DNA of 64,000 nucleotides from Kalmusia sp. IMI 367209 (taxonomy: Eukaryota > Ascomycota > Dothideomycetes > Pleosporales > Didymosphaeriaceae), in assembly GCA_027946365.1 (NCBI GenBank), contig JAPEUQ010000013.1:992001-1056000 (forward strand), in the 5' to 3' direction. The notes beneath the pieces were generated by a model. That model was not told the DNA's origin, searched no databases, and saw only the letters and a list, made by a program, of their open reading frames with translations. A program made the translations under genes and the position numbers. The stretch's first letter is position 1. Every line of letters begins with the position of its first letter. This document shows, one piece after another, positions 1-11,332 of this stretch.

Positions 1-1
1 C

Positions 2-881
2 ACAATAGCCCAGATCTTGAGCGCCTTTCCATCCTCAAAGCCACCTCTACCCGCACTACTCTCGGTGCTCACTCAGCTCATGCCACGTTTCTACTCCCTC
101 TCGAACGATCCTCATATTTCGTCAGCCCGTCCCGGTCTACCTGGGAACCGACGCCTCATTGAAATGGCTGTTACGATCCATGAGTCCCCTGACTGGCACA
201 CCGAGAACGGTTCCCGGACAGGTGTTGGCAGCGGCTTCATGGAACGCATGGCTCACGCCTTCATAAAGGCAGAAAACGAGGGCATCGATCCTCGTGAGAT
301 TCTTGATCTTCGCGTCCCAATGTTCCGTGGACTCATGTCCAACCCACTCTCTCGTCAGTTCGGTGGGGATGGACCGATGGTGCTCATTGGAGCTGGTGTT
401 GGCATGGCCCCCTTCCGCGGCTTCATCCTCAACAGATTGAAGAACGCCAACTGCGCCAACAAGATCTGGCTGATCCAGGGAGTGCGTGACTCTATGGTGG
501 ATGAGTTGTACTCCGGCGAGCTCGGAGACCACGAGCGCGAAATCAAGAAGGTTGTTCAAAGTCGCAAGGTCAAAGTCGGGCAGAGTGATGCGAAATATGT
601 GCAGGACGAGGTACGCCTGCAGGCCGACATCGTTTGGTTCGTGATTAACGCGCTTGATGGTCGTATCTTCGTGTGTGGAAGCTCCAAGGGTATGGGTGAG
701 GGCGTCGAGCAGGCGCTCGTTGATGTCGCTATGCAAAAGGGTGGCATCAGCGAGGCAGAAGCGCACGAATTTTGGACCAAGAAGAAGGAGGATGGTCAAT
801 ATATTGCTGTAAGCGCCCGCTCCCTGACACATCAACCCCCCACCCGCACAATACGCTAACGAGCACTAGGAAACGTGGTAA
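2..881 (+). CDS. Diflavin NADPH reductase, C-terminal FAD/NADPH part (5' partial)
   Basis: This is the C-terminal half of a cytochrome P450 reductase-like diflavin enzyme, which passes electrons from NADPH through FAD to FMN and then to a redox partner. The frame is open from base 2, so the FMN domain lies outside the window. Visible motifs are the FAD-binding MPRFYSLS, the NADPH pyrophosphate loop GAGVGMAPFRGF, and CGSSKGMGEGVE near the C-terminus. An intron at 809-869 (GTAAGC donor, GCTAAC branch, CTAG acceptor) joins GQYIA to ETW and a stop. This restores the C-terminal tryptophan that normally stacks on FAD in this family; unspliced reading would destroy it. It could be a methionine-synthase-reductase-like, sulfite-reductase-like or P450-reductase-like paralogue; the partner cannot be told from this part. 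Confidence 0.85.
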
Positions 882-2316
882 TCCTCCACCGACACAACCT
901 TCGCATCGTAAACTGTACATATTTCCTCGAACGAAGCGCTCGTCGACCCTATGATGCCTCTCACATTTCTCACATCGTCACCATTGGAGTTTTTGAGAAA
1001 GAAAAATTAGATCCAATCGCGCAGGCACCTTTACTATTCTTTTAGTTACACACGCACATTCTTTGGGTCTTTGTAATCTTTTGGGCTATCTATCTGCAAG
1101 CAATCATAGCATGGCGTTCTCAGTTGGCATGGTGGCGGGGTTTCTGTGTTTCTCGTTGCAGAATAGCTATACCGCCTGGGCGGATTTTTGCGTAGTGTCT
1201 TGATAAGTAGAGCAAGTGCAAATCGAACCGTGTTCAGGTACCAATTTTACCCAAAGCTTTGTCTGTGACAGGTGATTTGCTTAATGATATAACAAAGTGA
1301 CTCCTAAAGGAGGGCGCAAGTGGTAAGAATGCGGATTATTATGATAACCAATGTTCCCGTCCTTGGCCAGTTCCCTTACCTTCATGACCGTAATACACAA
1401 CTCATTCCTCAAGGTAGGCTTCATGTATCAGTTCACGAACCTGTCACAATCCCACTAACGAGCTTCCATGCGCGAACCAAGCAAACAGCGCACGCCTAGG
1501 CTTTGGCGTCCCAAACATGGAACGTGGCGGGCTTCGCTACATCGCATCGAGGTAGGTGTGAGGCATTCATTTCCTTATCTTGAGGATGATCTTATCAATC
1601 AGAATCCACCTTCGCGTAAAAAGATATCTAGGCTGCTTTTGAACATGGGGCGAGAAGAGGTTGTTGATCCACAACTAGATTTATCAAAGCACTCTAGTGT
1701 GGGGGGTGGCGGTGCGGCTACCGGGCATCCGTATCCTAGAAAATCGGCAGGGGGGTTGTCTCGAGAGGGCTCATTTCGGACCACGTGGAAATCGCTGGCG
1801 GAGCAGAAGTTCGCGAGGAGGATTCTGCGCTGGGAAGTGGGACCCGAGTGCTAGTCCTTGGGGATCGGTCCGCCTGGCCTAGAATTTGAGCGAATGCATG
1901 GTTGAAGGGCTGGGTTCGACTATTGCAATGGAAATATCGTGCTCCATGGTACGATAATGTACATCACTGCCTAGGGATTCCTTGTGAGGAACGGCATTGA
2001 GGATGCCGACCTCATCAGGGGACGCTTAGCACCTTCTTAACATTCGGACAAACTCGCAAGGATCGACAGGCCAACGTCGGATTATTCGTGACATTTCCAC
2101 GCTCCAAGGCATCGGCTGGTTACCATTGTTAGCTATGGCTCTGCCCCTGCGTCAAGCCTGTGATCCCATAAGGCCCACGGTTCTCAAACAGCCCAAAGGT
2201 TGACATATTAAAAGTTGAGCTCGTAGCCACCCTGCCGGGCAGCGGCGACTCTAACGGACCTCTTTCCCTTCGTATCTCAGCACTGCGAGTGCTAGCGACC
2301 CTCTCTACACACCGGT
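882..2316. other. Gene-free interval
   Basis: This holds the 3' region of the reductase and the 5' region of the next gene. A 128-codon open frame at 1468-1854 has low-complexity, basic, family-less content and no splice context. I see no RNA gene or repeat. Confidence 0.5.
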
Positions 2317-3369
2317 ATGATTCGGTCCACGCTCATTTCGGCGATACTACTGTTTGGCACAAGAGCATTTGCGGCATATGACAGATTCCACTTTGCGAAC
2401 GAGGCCTCACAATGGACGTGCCCGGGGATGGCGTGGCAGTGTGTAGCGCCTTCGATCTGCGCACATGATAGTCTAGTAGATATGTATCACTGCTGCGACA
2501 CTGGAGCGGAAGATGCTGTCTGCTGGAACAACTCATCGCCCTGCGAAGGAAGTGAGGATAGATCGCCGGGCACTAATCAGATTGGATGTTCGAGCGGCGA
2601 CAATGCGTTCTGTTGTTTAAAGCAAAGGTGGGTGCCAAATCCGAAGAACAGTAGATGTGAGATTGACTGTACATGCAGAGAAGAATGTACACAACGGTTC
2701 AGTAAGTCCCGAAACCGGATGCCAAGGCAGTGAATCAGAGAACAGCGAACTAACGCAGCCTTAGACCAGATCAATGTATGTTGGGAAGTCGCAGCCGATC
2801 CTTTTCGCAACGTCAGCCAGAAGAAGATGAACGAGACCTTCTCCTCACTGAGCTCTGCAAGCCCTTCGGCAAGCTCGCTGGCCGTCAACGTTGCAGCACT
2901 CACTGCAACCACAACTCCTTCCTCATCAATCGCTACGTCAACCGACTCGTCCACGTCAGCATCGACACCGAAATACTCCTCAATATCGTCTTCTGATCCA
3001 GACACCACCAATACGCGAACGCGAGAACCTCAGTCTTCCGACAATGGTGTCTCCAGCGGCACCATCGGCGGAGCCGTAGTCGGCGCAATTGCCGGGCTCG
3101 CGCTGATTGGCGGTGGATCCTTTTTCTTCTTCAGGAGGAGACAAGCCAAGACGAAGCCGTGGGGAAACGAACTCGATGGACATGGTGCTGCAAATCCGTA
3201 CCTAAGGAATGATACGTACCAGCACTCCGCGCCGCAGGAGAAATACTCGCACGAGGTTGCGGTGCAGATGCATATGAGCTACCCGTTGCAAGAACTCTCC
3301 GCGAACACACGGCCTGTGGAAATGGAGGGTAGTATGCCACCGCCGAGGGTGCCGCAGTCGTTCGCGTAG
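2317..3369 (+). CDS. Cys-rich secreted domain with single transmembrane helix
   Basis: Two exons: 2317-2701 and from 2759 or 2765 to 3369. The intron starts GTAAGT with a CTAAC branch, and the two acceptors six bases apart are both in frame. The protein starts with a signal peptide (residues 1-19, ending RAFAA). A lumenal domain of about 120 residues follows with many cysteines (WTCPGMAWQC, YHCCD, FCCL, CTCREEC). Then comes a Ser/Thr stalk of about 90 residues, a Gly/Ala/Ile helix (GGAVVGAIAGLALIGG), an FFFFRRRQ stop-transfer and a cytoplasmic tail of about 70 residues. This is the layout of fungal wall-stress-sensor-like (Mid2/WSC-like) proteins, but I do not recognise the Cys pattern as WSC. 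Function is unknown; a cell-surface role is inferred from topology. Confidence 0.75.
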
Positions 3370-3523
3370 GGAGAGGAGTACGGATCTTGAGCGGTGTTAG
3401 CATAGGGAATATACCACTTCAATATGCTCGTGTGTATAAGTCATGATATATTTATGGATTTGTATGAATTCCTCCTTCCACACAATCACGTCTATAACTG
3501 TAAGGTCTTGTTCTTCCCCTTCG

Positions 3524-5159
3524 TCACAACGCATAGCGGAAATGTTTCGCCTCGAAATCCGTCCGATCTTCAAATCCTTCTATCACGGCCCTCTCATCCT
3601 CCCCCTTTCCATACACTTTATCCCTTCTCCTGTTCTCCGCAGCCATCCATGCGGCAAGAAACCCCCCTACGACAATCAGACCGCAATAACAAACAATCAA
3701 GCCCGTAAGTGCGGAGAAATACCGCGGCGCCTCCCGAGCGAAGAAGATGTTTGCGCCTGCAATGTTGCCTGCGGCATAGAACAGGAACCACAGCCCGTTG
3801 GCTGTGCTACGCTTCGTGTGTCCTGCGATATTGGTAGTCAAAAGGTTCCACGATAGAATCACGGGGCCGCCGATCAGGTATTGCAGCCATGTACAGCCGA
3901 CGAGTGTCCAGCGGTGAGTCAGGGGCGTGAGGCGGATACCCAGAAGGCCGCCTAGGGGAGGGAGACATATCAGTGCGAGGATAAGACACCGCGTGTTCTT
4001 CAAATATGATGCTGCTACGCCGCATAATGGTACCAAGAAGAATTCAAATGCTCCCGTGGGCAACTGTAGTAGCGTTGCGTTGATACCACTGAAGCCGAAC
4101 CCTTTGATGAGAGAGGACGCGAAGTTGGATACGCCGCCGTTGACGACGCCGCAACATAGCGCAATGAGAGCTAGGCAGTGTACTTTTACGTCTGTGAGAG
4201 CTTCGAAGGCCTGTCGGGGTTGGAATTGCTTTGTCTTCACGCCGATCATGTTGGACGCTATGCGATCAATGGCCACGATGCGCTGCTTGTGTGTGAGGAA
4301 TTTTGCTGATGACGGGGAGTCGGGCATCACCCAGAGGAAGGCCCATGACCAGACAAAGTTAATGAGGCCGATGACGAGGAAGATGAGTTGCCACGTCTTG
4401 AGGTGGGCGCTGTGCGCGTGGCCCAAGCCATAGCCTAGGAGTGCACCGACCATTGTCGCCATCCCGTTGAAGGCGAGAAATACGCACATACGCAGCGGCT
4501 GCTCGTCACGAGTGTAGAACATAGATACGATGTTCATGATGGCAGGACTTATGCTGGCTTCGAACATGCCGAGTAGGAAACGGAGGACGAGCATGCCGGC
4601 ATAATTTCTGGCAGCGACATGACAAAGAAGGAGGACGGACCAGACGAGGATCATGGTACCGGTATACTTTGAGACGGGAAGACGTTGAATGAGATAGTTG
4701 GCTGGGAAAGCCCAGAAGAGGTAGCCGAAATTGAAGATGGCGGCTACCCAGCTGTAGCGCTGACCTTGGAGACCGAGATCGGGGATTAGTGTGTAGGCGC
4801 TGGCGTAGTTCAGAGAAAGCTTGTCGAGGAATTGGATTGTGTATGTGAAGCATATCTGTTGCTTGTTAGTATGGCTGATTTCTCGGTGCTGCTCATCATC
4901 CACACCCAAGCTGGAATCTGTTCAAATTCAAGTGAGTCTGGAGACTTGAATCTGGAGAACTCACCATCGGCATGATAACCCAGTCGATTTTCCTCAACAC
5001 GATTTTTCTTTCCGCATCTAGCTCTTCTCTTGAATACTGCTGTACTTCAAGATACAATTCGGCACCAATATCCCGCATTTGCTTCTCGGCAGCCAATTGA
5101 CCCTCATCGACGCTTGGGGCCGGCGCAATGTCCGGTTCTTTCTCCGAGACCTTAGTCAT
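3524..5159 (-). CDS. MFS transporter, anion:cation symporter (allantoate permease-like)
   Basis: Two exons on the minus strand: 5159-4965 and 4855-3524. The intron has a GTGAGT donor and CAG acceptor and is phase 0, joining KIDWVIMPM to ICFTYTIQFLDK. The 508-residue protein has a cytoplasmic N-terminus of about 60 residues, then the ACS-family signatures: the first helix with LDKLSLNYASAYTL, FNFGYLFWAFPANYLIQRLP between helices 2 and 3, and RFLLGMFEASISPAI in helix 4. About twelve membrane segments follow. Relatives import carboxylates, vitamins or allantoate (Dal5/Tna1/Seo1 types) at the plasma membrane. The substrate cannot be told from sequence. The 3' end lies 155 bp from the convergent upstream gene. 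Confidence 0.9.
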
Positions 5160-5897
5160 TCTGCGTGAAGAACGAAGAAGAGATGAGTCCTCAGATGGTA
5201 AGATCGTGACCGATCGCTACTTGACAGGGGTCGAAGCGGGGTACCGAGTTACACACCGAACTCGTCTTGGAGAAAGCAATGTCGAATCTCCAAGAGACTT
5301 AACGCTGCTAACAGACCGGATACCCCGTACACTCGTCTCTTTCTTCACTGCTCAGTTCTTATTGACGAGGACGTTGTGAACGCATACGAGCGGGTTGGTT
5401 GAGGCTACTATGGTGGTTAGATCGTGGAGTTTCGTTCAAGAAGCCACGCGATGTTCGCAGTGGAAGAGCCGCTTTTTATGAAAACTTGAAACCCTCCCAC
5501 CCTTGGCTGCAGAACTAGAGTATCTTCCGATATCGAGCTCTTATCAACATACAGGCATGGCTATCAATGCTTATGCAGGTATAGTTGCGTTGCATGCATG
5601 TAGATCCTACCGGTTAGCCCAATCGGGAAATAGTCGGATATACCTACCTACCCTGGTGGGAAACTGAAGGTGATCCGCAATGAACGACACGAAGTTTAAG
5701 TTGATGGTAGAACAGACTGCTATTGTGAGTAATGCCGCTTCGTCAACGACATAAGATTTTGAATTTCGCTAGCCAGTGACTGGCTCGAAGGTCGACTCCC
5801 TCAATGCAGTCGATCTGTATCGCTGCGTATCGCTGCAAAGCTGGCCAAAGCCAGCTGCAAAGCTTCCACCATGTATATGCTCGCTATGAAATGAAAT
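5160..5897. other. Intergenic region between two minus-strand genes
   Basis: This contains the promoter of the MFS gene on the right side of 5160 and the 3' region of the WD40 gene. No conserved frame, RNA gene or repeat is seen apart from a short direct duplication of 'cgctgcaaagctggccaaagccagctgcaaag' type sequence near 5830-5865. Confidence 0.4.
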
Positions 5898-6900
5898 CTA
5901 CCTCCACAAGCCGTACGGACCATTGGTGAACTTCCAAAGCTTTACTGTTCCGTCCTCGCTGCCCGTCGCGTACAGCTTTCCATCTGGCGAAAAGCTCGCG
6001 GACCAAATTGGACCGTGATGACCCTTGTTCGTCTCCAGCTCCTTCTCCTCGTCAAAGTCCCACACCCTAACCCAAGTGTCATTTTGGTTGCTACCACCAG
6101 TGACGAACCTTCGCTGTCCGCTATGTAGGGCAACGCTAGCGAGCTCATATGGCGTCTTGATGCTCTTGATGAGCGATGCGGGTGAGAGGCTGTTGAAGAA
6201 GTAGACGCTTTTTCCAGCGGCCACGCTCAGCACGCCATCTGAGGAGGTGTTATCCAGCTCGCACGTGCCTACGTCGCCCTCAACGGCGTACTCCCCAATA
6301 GTCGACTGTTGTCTTAAGTCCCACCATCGCACCTTCTTATCCTCCGCTGCCGTGATAAGAATGTTAGGGTCTGACGCCCAAACGATAGATTTGATGTTGT
6401 CACCATGCACGCCTGCTCCGATCTCGAAGTTCGCAGATGTTGTGAGGTCGAATATGCGTAGTTTCTTTTCCTTGCCACCTGTAGCTAGGATCTGAGGCTG
6501 AGGTTGGTTCGGGAAGGCGACGGCGCGAACGATGTGGTTATGGGTAAGCGTGTGGAGCGCTTCGCCGGTGTGGGTATCCCATACCTTACTAGAAAGGATT
6601 AGCATGCGGCCACGAGAGGCTATAGGGGCTATAGGAGACGTACGCGGAGAAATCAGCGGAGGCGGTTGCAGCCAGTGTCGCATCTGAGGACAGCCTTGCC
6701 TGCCATACGGCGCCCTTGTGACCCAAAAAGGTGCCAATCCAGTCGCCGGTCAGGCCGTCACGCAGCATGGGATTTCCATCTTTGCAGGCGGAAATGATAT
6801 AATACTGGTCTTCATCTGCCAATGCGGAGAAATGGATGTGGGGTACCGGTCTCGAGTGCCCGTGGCAAGTAAGAGGCACGACCTTCGTGGTGTCGGGCAT
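5898..6900 (-). CDS. STRAP-like WD40 repeat protein
   Basis: Two exons on the minus strand, 6900-6644 and 6588-5898, with a 55-bp intron (GTACGT/CTAG). Splicing joins ADFSA to KVWD and completes a WD repeat. The 315-residue protein is a single beta-propeller. Diagnostic stretches are LTCHGHSRPV, SACKDGNPMLRDG, TGDWIGTFLGHKGAVW and TASADFSAKVWD, which closely follow serine-threonine kinase receptor-associated protein (STRAP/UNRIP). In animals STRAP works in the SMN complex and in signalling. In filamentous fungi its role is poorly known, so only a scaffold function is safe to state. It ends with the repeat YATGSEDGTVKLWKF. Housekeeping-type gene. Confidence 0.92.
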
Positions 6901-7556
6901 GGTTCAGGAAATCGATAGGATGGAGACGAGGAAGCCGGTCGCAGGTGTAGAAACGTCGGTGCTGAATAGCGCGTGTGGGTTGAGGACTCGAAACACGGGT
7001 GCGCCTTTGTCCAGCTATGGGACGCTCGGCAGGTAGGCTAATGCGAGCTGGTATGGTGAATGGAAAGGTGGTGTAAGTACAGTTTGAATGTAACAGACAG
7101 TGAACAGGTAAAAGGATCGTTATGGGTCGTAACTTCGTTAATCTGTGGTGTATCAAAGTAGGTGAGTTTAACCCCTCGATCCTGGTGAACCAGAGCTAGC
7201 GTCGTCCTCGGCGAGAAGAAATTCCGAACCGCGGCCCTTGTCACCAGATGTTGAAAACTCCCCCCAACCCCCACCCCTTCCCGTTTGTCTCAATCACCAT
7301 ACTATCCATTTCATCTCCATCAACCACTGCGGTCGAGAAAATTCGGAGAAAATTCGGTGACTTGTTCAGTATAGTAGTATACCAATCTTCATCGCAACTA
7401 GCGAACAGATGCATTCTTTTATCGTCCAGCTACCATAGGCAGCTTGTATTCTTCAGGGTTCTAAATCTGATAGTTTGGCAGGAGGAGTAATCTATGACAT
7501 TCGGCCCTAGTCATGGAACCCTGCCTCACGAGACCTACAGCACAAAGCTCTCCGGT
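6901..7556. other. Promoter side of the WD40 gene
   Basis: No supported gene. Pyrimidine-rich stretches around 7250-7320 are typical of fungal upstream regions. Confidence 0.4.
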
Positions 7557-8275
7557 TCACTCATCATCCCTCAAATAGGACAGCAACGATTTATCATCCG
7601 GCACCCCATTCAGACCTTGCAGCATGCGACCCAGGAGCGACTGTGCTTGCCGCAACTCCAACATTACCCATAGCCAGCATTCCCAGTTCTCGTTTTGAAT
7701 TGACGTTCGCAATTTGGGCACATGGCGTGAGACGTGTAGACAAGTGAAGTGCATCTCGCGAAAGACCGCTCAGCAAGCAAACGCATCATCATGTCGCGAC
7801 CGAACTCCACAAGGTTGTTCGCGGCTCCAGTGTATAAACCCCAAAGAAATTGTTCTTGACTTCCAACCAGTATTCCGTGCCATTGATTGGTTATGACCAT
7901 GTTAAGAAATTCCTTGATGAGAGGATGCTCAGAAGTTCAGCCGGCGATACCGTGAACAGTGCGCACCATGTTGCAAAAGACATTAATGCCGTACGTGTGG
8001 TTTTTCAGAGCAGCATCCAGGTATTCCTCCATGCCGAGGTAGAACTTTTGTGTAATCTGCTTACGAACGCGCGGGTACTGGTACTTGTCGGAGGTTTGTA
8101 AACTTTTGCGAAAAAGACCAGGCTATTGACCGAACCTTCAACCTGTTTGTGAGGTCTCTCGCTCGAATAGGCGTGTCGAAGGAGGTATTTGAGAGCATTG
8201 GTGTTATCATTTTTCAACGTGATCTCCTTGGCTTGGCTCTCCTGTTTAAGAAGTATTTCAATGGTTCTCAGACTA
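7557..8275 (-). pseudogene. BTB/POZ protein remnant, C-terminal part
   Basis: Reading the minus strand from about 8275, the frame gives KEITLKND, ALKYLLRHAYSS and LVFFAKVYK. It then needs a frame change to continue SDKYQYPRVRKQITQKFY and GMEEYLDAALKN. A stop interrupts shortly after VRTVHGIAG, and the next segment (7900-7664) carries VITNQWHGILVG and CPNCERQF. This order matches the second half of fungal BTB proteins: a helix before the YLY-like motif, then VYALADKY-like, then a Cys motif. At least one frameshift and one stop make it a decayed copy. No intact start is present on this strand. Confidence 0.65.
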
Positions 8276-8461
8276 GCGGATCACTGTGAAGGTATCTGGG
8301 AGCTACCGATGAATGCTGCTTTGACTCAAAACGACTGATTGAAGAGGACGATCTTGATTTCCTCCAAATATGAGCAAGCGGTCGTCGACGAGTATGTTTG
8401 ATTCCCTCGCCATACAGTGTTGCTATATTGACCTGATGACTAAATCTTAAAATCCAAACCC

Positions 8462-8605
8462 CTGTCCGACATGACTGTTCGCAATGATGCCGATGACGAA
8501 AGCGTATTCAAATGTCACAAGCTATTAATGGCCAGTCATTCCCACTCCTTTAAAGCGACCTTTACGAGTTGCTTTGCTTTGAATGCGCCTATACCTGTAG
8601 GCTAA
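8462..8605 (+). pseudogene. BTB/POZ N-terminal fragment in opposite orientation
   Basis: On the plus strand the frame LSDMTVRNDADDESVF, KCHKLLMASHSHSFK, ATFTSCF is the classical first half of a BTB fold (SDMTV beta strand, HKLLMASHS helix). It ends at TAA 8603-8605 after 47 codons with no continuation. The complementary second half lies just to the left but on the other strand, suggesting an inversion inside one dying gene, or two separate remnants. No start codon or promoter context supports expression. Confidence 0.6.
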
Positions 8606-9037
8606 TTGCGCACTAAAACAACATAGAAGAGCAATTACAAAGAATAGACACTAGGAGAAGACGATCCTAACGCCTTGAAGGGAGAAGTACACGGTCCAAT
8701 TTCCGTTGATGGGCATGGCTGAGGACCAAGTCTTCCTGCTCACACGATATTTGGTTATCGTGTAGCTGTAGTCTTAGAGTAGGCTCGAAAGTCACAGTGC
8801 AGGAAGTCAACCAATCATCAATAGCAATGAAGTTCCACATAAAGCCTAAGCTAGATGCTAATAGATTCGCTATGAACAGATGTGAGTGCACGGACCATGG
8901 CAATAATCATGTTGATGAGAGCTCAAGGATGGCCCCCACGCTAGTAGCACAACGGCGTGGTTGCCTACCCTCAACATCAACGTAAAGGCAGGACGCGTCT
9001 TTCATACCAATATCGTAGCTTTTCGTGAACGCCAGCT

Positions 9038-10222
9038 ATGTCCCGTGATGAAGATGTTGCGACGATGGGCAGCGAAGATGAAGCGACTCCAAAGCCCAAG
9101 AAGCTCCCCCAATCCGAGGTGCATTTCGCATTCGGGCCACAAAACCGGTACTGGGTCCGATGCGGCGAAAGCTGGAGATTTGTGCGTTCAAACAAGAGTG
9201 ATTGGTCCGACATAAGCATTCAAGACCCTCATTGGGTAGCATTCAAGCATAACACGGGGTTTTTAGTTGGTGGATGGGAACAGGATGCAGCACGCAAGAT
9301 ATATCACTCTTGGAATGATGGTTACAGTGAGTTTGGAGCTATGTTTGTGGGTGAAACCCATTGACCTGATGCTTTACAGTGGTTCGGGCCGATGAAGTTG
9401 ATGCATGTGAGTGTAGATGTAATAAATCTTGACTTTGGAGCGCTAAGCTCATCGCTAGTCGTAAAATCTCGGGAAGCGTACAAGAAGCTCCATTCTTGGT
9501 TGGACTCGAAGCAGCTCAGAGACACATGCTTAAGCATTGGCCCCAAAGGCAGCTACTTTGCCCGATGTGGATCGTCGTGGATTGCTCATGCGCTGCCGAA
9601 AGATTTGATGGACGTCCTAGAACGCGAGGGCGACAGAACCGAGCGATCCCCAATTACTGTCGCGCTCGGAATTTACGGCTCCTGGATTGTGCTTTGGTCA
9701 GATGGGGAAACTTCTTACAATTTGCGACATGCGTATCCGAGCCTTGCGAGCGGTGATCTACTGAACGGTAAAACCGGCCAAGTAGTTTTCGTTGCACTGA
9801 ACCCATACCAAGAGGATCGGTTCTTTGTCACGATGGAAAACGGTACATGCTCTTATAAGACCAGTCTGCCGACAAAGGAAGACTCCAAGATTCTGCATGA
9901 GATAACGGACAACTATATGCGGATGCGAGCAAAGCGCGAGGGAGAAACGTTCAGCCATTCATACCAAATTGACAACCAGGCGCGAAATGTAACAATCAAA
10001 CCAGATGCATACGAAGATAAAGCGACGGATACTTTGTTGATGGCATTGAATAAGAGGAGAGTTGTGCTAATGAGAAGAGATAATATGGCTCTAATAGGAT
10101 CTGTTGCTACAGGCGCTGGCATGATATCGAAGATCACAGGCGCGTCACCATTGAAAGCGATGGGTGTTGCTACGTCGGCTGGATTGGGCGTCTTAGTGGG
10201 ATTAGTATGCGGCACAAGGTAA
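9038..10222 (+). CDS. Fungal beta-repeat protein with hydrophobic C-terminus, function unknown
   Basis: Exons are probably 9038-9326 and 9417-10222. The GTGAGT donor at 9327 is clear. The strong CAG acceptor at 9379 does not keep frame, whereas TAG at 9416 does (GYN then VINLDFG), so this junction is tentative. The protein repeats a motif 'GPxGSYxxRxGxSWxxH' (FGPQNRYWVRCGESW; IGPKGSYFARCGSSW), then 'VALGIYGSWIVLWSDG' and 'VFVALNPYQEDRFFVTMENG'. This series of short beta modules is seen in many uncharacterised fungal proteins, sometimes attached to kinases. The last 45 residues are Gly/Ala/Val-rich and hydrophobic (TSAGLGVLVGLVCG), a possible membrane-inserting tail. I cannot assign a function. 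Confidence 0.65.
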
Positions 10223-10654
10223 ATACAGGACAAGCGAGAGTATTTCCTTGCTTCGTTACCGGAGGTCGGATTGGGTTCGTTTGGTATGTAACTGCTAGCT
10301 ACTCTGAACGTAGACGTGTATAAATCTCGTAATCATGATTGAACTGACAATCACTTACTTTGCATATATGCTTTGTAAATGGCGTCGAACGTGAATTCGC
10401 TCCTCGGTCCAAGGATTCCATACCGTTAGGACGAATCACGGTGCTCCGTTTAAGGCACGTAGTATTGTGCAATAGCTAGTGGATAACGATGATCGATTCT
10501 ATCGACCATTTATACATAGACGAAATGAGATAATGGATTTCAACAAGAATCATTCTGAATGGACATGGAAATGGGATTCGCTCAAGAGTGTAATTTTAGA
10601 ATAGTCTATGAAGGTCAGTGTTTTATGAAAACAGCGGATCCTATTTTCTTTCAT
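10223..10654. other. Convergent 3' intergenic region
   Basis: This lies between the 3' ends of two convergent genes. It is moderately AT-rich and no feature is recognised. Confidence 0.4.
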
Positions 10655-11332
10655 TCATATTTGATTCCACAATGCCTGCTCTTTGTTATTCAACCACAAA
10701 TACAGTCGACACACTCTAGCATTGCTACCCCTCAGTCGACTTTGCGGCGAAACTAAGAACAGACACTGAGGCATCCAGGCCCACTGACTTATATTATTGA
10801 TACTTCCATGATCATCTTGGGCCAAGATTTTCCGAATGGTACCCTGCAGTCTTTCTAAGCAACCTACTTGCTCATCTCTAGTCCTGTACACCGCAGGGTC
10901 TGGTGCGAGAGCGCAGGAGTGAAGGCAATCGACAAGTACCGTAAGGAATGATCTCATATTTTCCATCGCATCGGAAGTATCTCTTAAGTCGTGAAGGTTA
11001 GGAATGTAAATCTGTAGATGGTTGGTTTCATGTAGACGCTTGGACACCGGTATCGTAATTGGGTTATCGAGCGGCCAGGCTCTACTGACTTGCTGCACTG
11101 TGCGATTGAACATTTTCAAGTATTGTGTTTCGAACTCAAGGTGTACTTGTTTGCTGGACAGAATAAGGCCTTGAAAGTCGCGAAACAATGTTGATGGTAA
11201 AGTCGTAACAGAGACTAACCGCGCGATCCAATCGTATATCTCGAGTCTTATCTCCTTCGGAAGGATAATAAAATAGCTGAGAGTAGTTTTTGGCATTTGT
11301 GAGTTGCTTTGATAACGTATTGAAGGCGGCAT
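10655..11332 (-). CDS. F-box-like fungal protein
   Basis: Single exon, 225 residues, or 213 if the second ATG at 11296 is used. The second ATG sits directly before KTTLSYFIILPKEIRLEIYDWI. That stretch is the 'LPxEIRxxIY' motif that opens many fungal F-box-like (2EXR/F-box-related) proteins, where the helix recruits Skp1. The next motif, LFRDFQGLILSSKQVHLEFE, matches the usual second helix ('L.L.S+Q+..E'). The remainder is helical with no further domain. The usual family length is 200-400 residues, so this may be complete. The target or partner is unknown. Confidence 0.6.
   Translation of the reverse strand: MPPSIRYQSNSQMPKTTLSYFIILPKEIRLEIYDWIARLVSVTTLPSTLFRDFQGLILSSKQVHLEFETQYLKMFNRTVQQVSRAWPLDNPITIPVSKRLHETNHLQIYIPNLHDLRDTSDAMENMRSFLTVLVDCLHSCALAPDPAVYRTRDEQVGCLERLQGTIRKILAQDDHGSINNISQWAWMPQCLFLVSPQSRLRGSNARVCRLYLWLNNKEQALWNQI

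Noticed and set aside
137..835. 232-codon minus-strand frame antisense to the diflavin reductase
   Set aside because: It mirrors a well-supported gene codon by codon; shadow frame.
1468..1854. 128-codon plus-strand frame
   Set aside because: Basic, low-complexity content, no family motif, overlapping frames on both strands, no splice or promoter context.
3927..4433. 168-codon plus-strand frame antisense to the MFS transporter
   Set aside because: Shadow of a clear transporter; no independent features.
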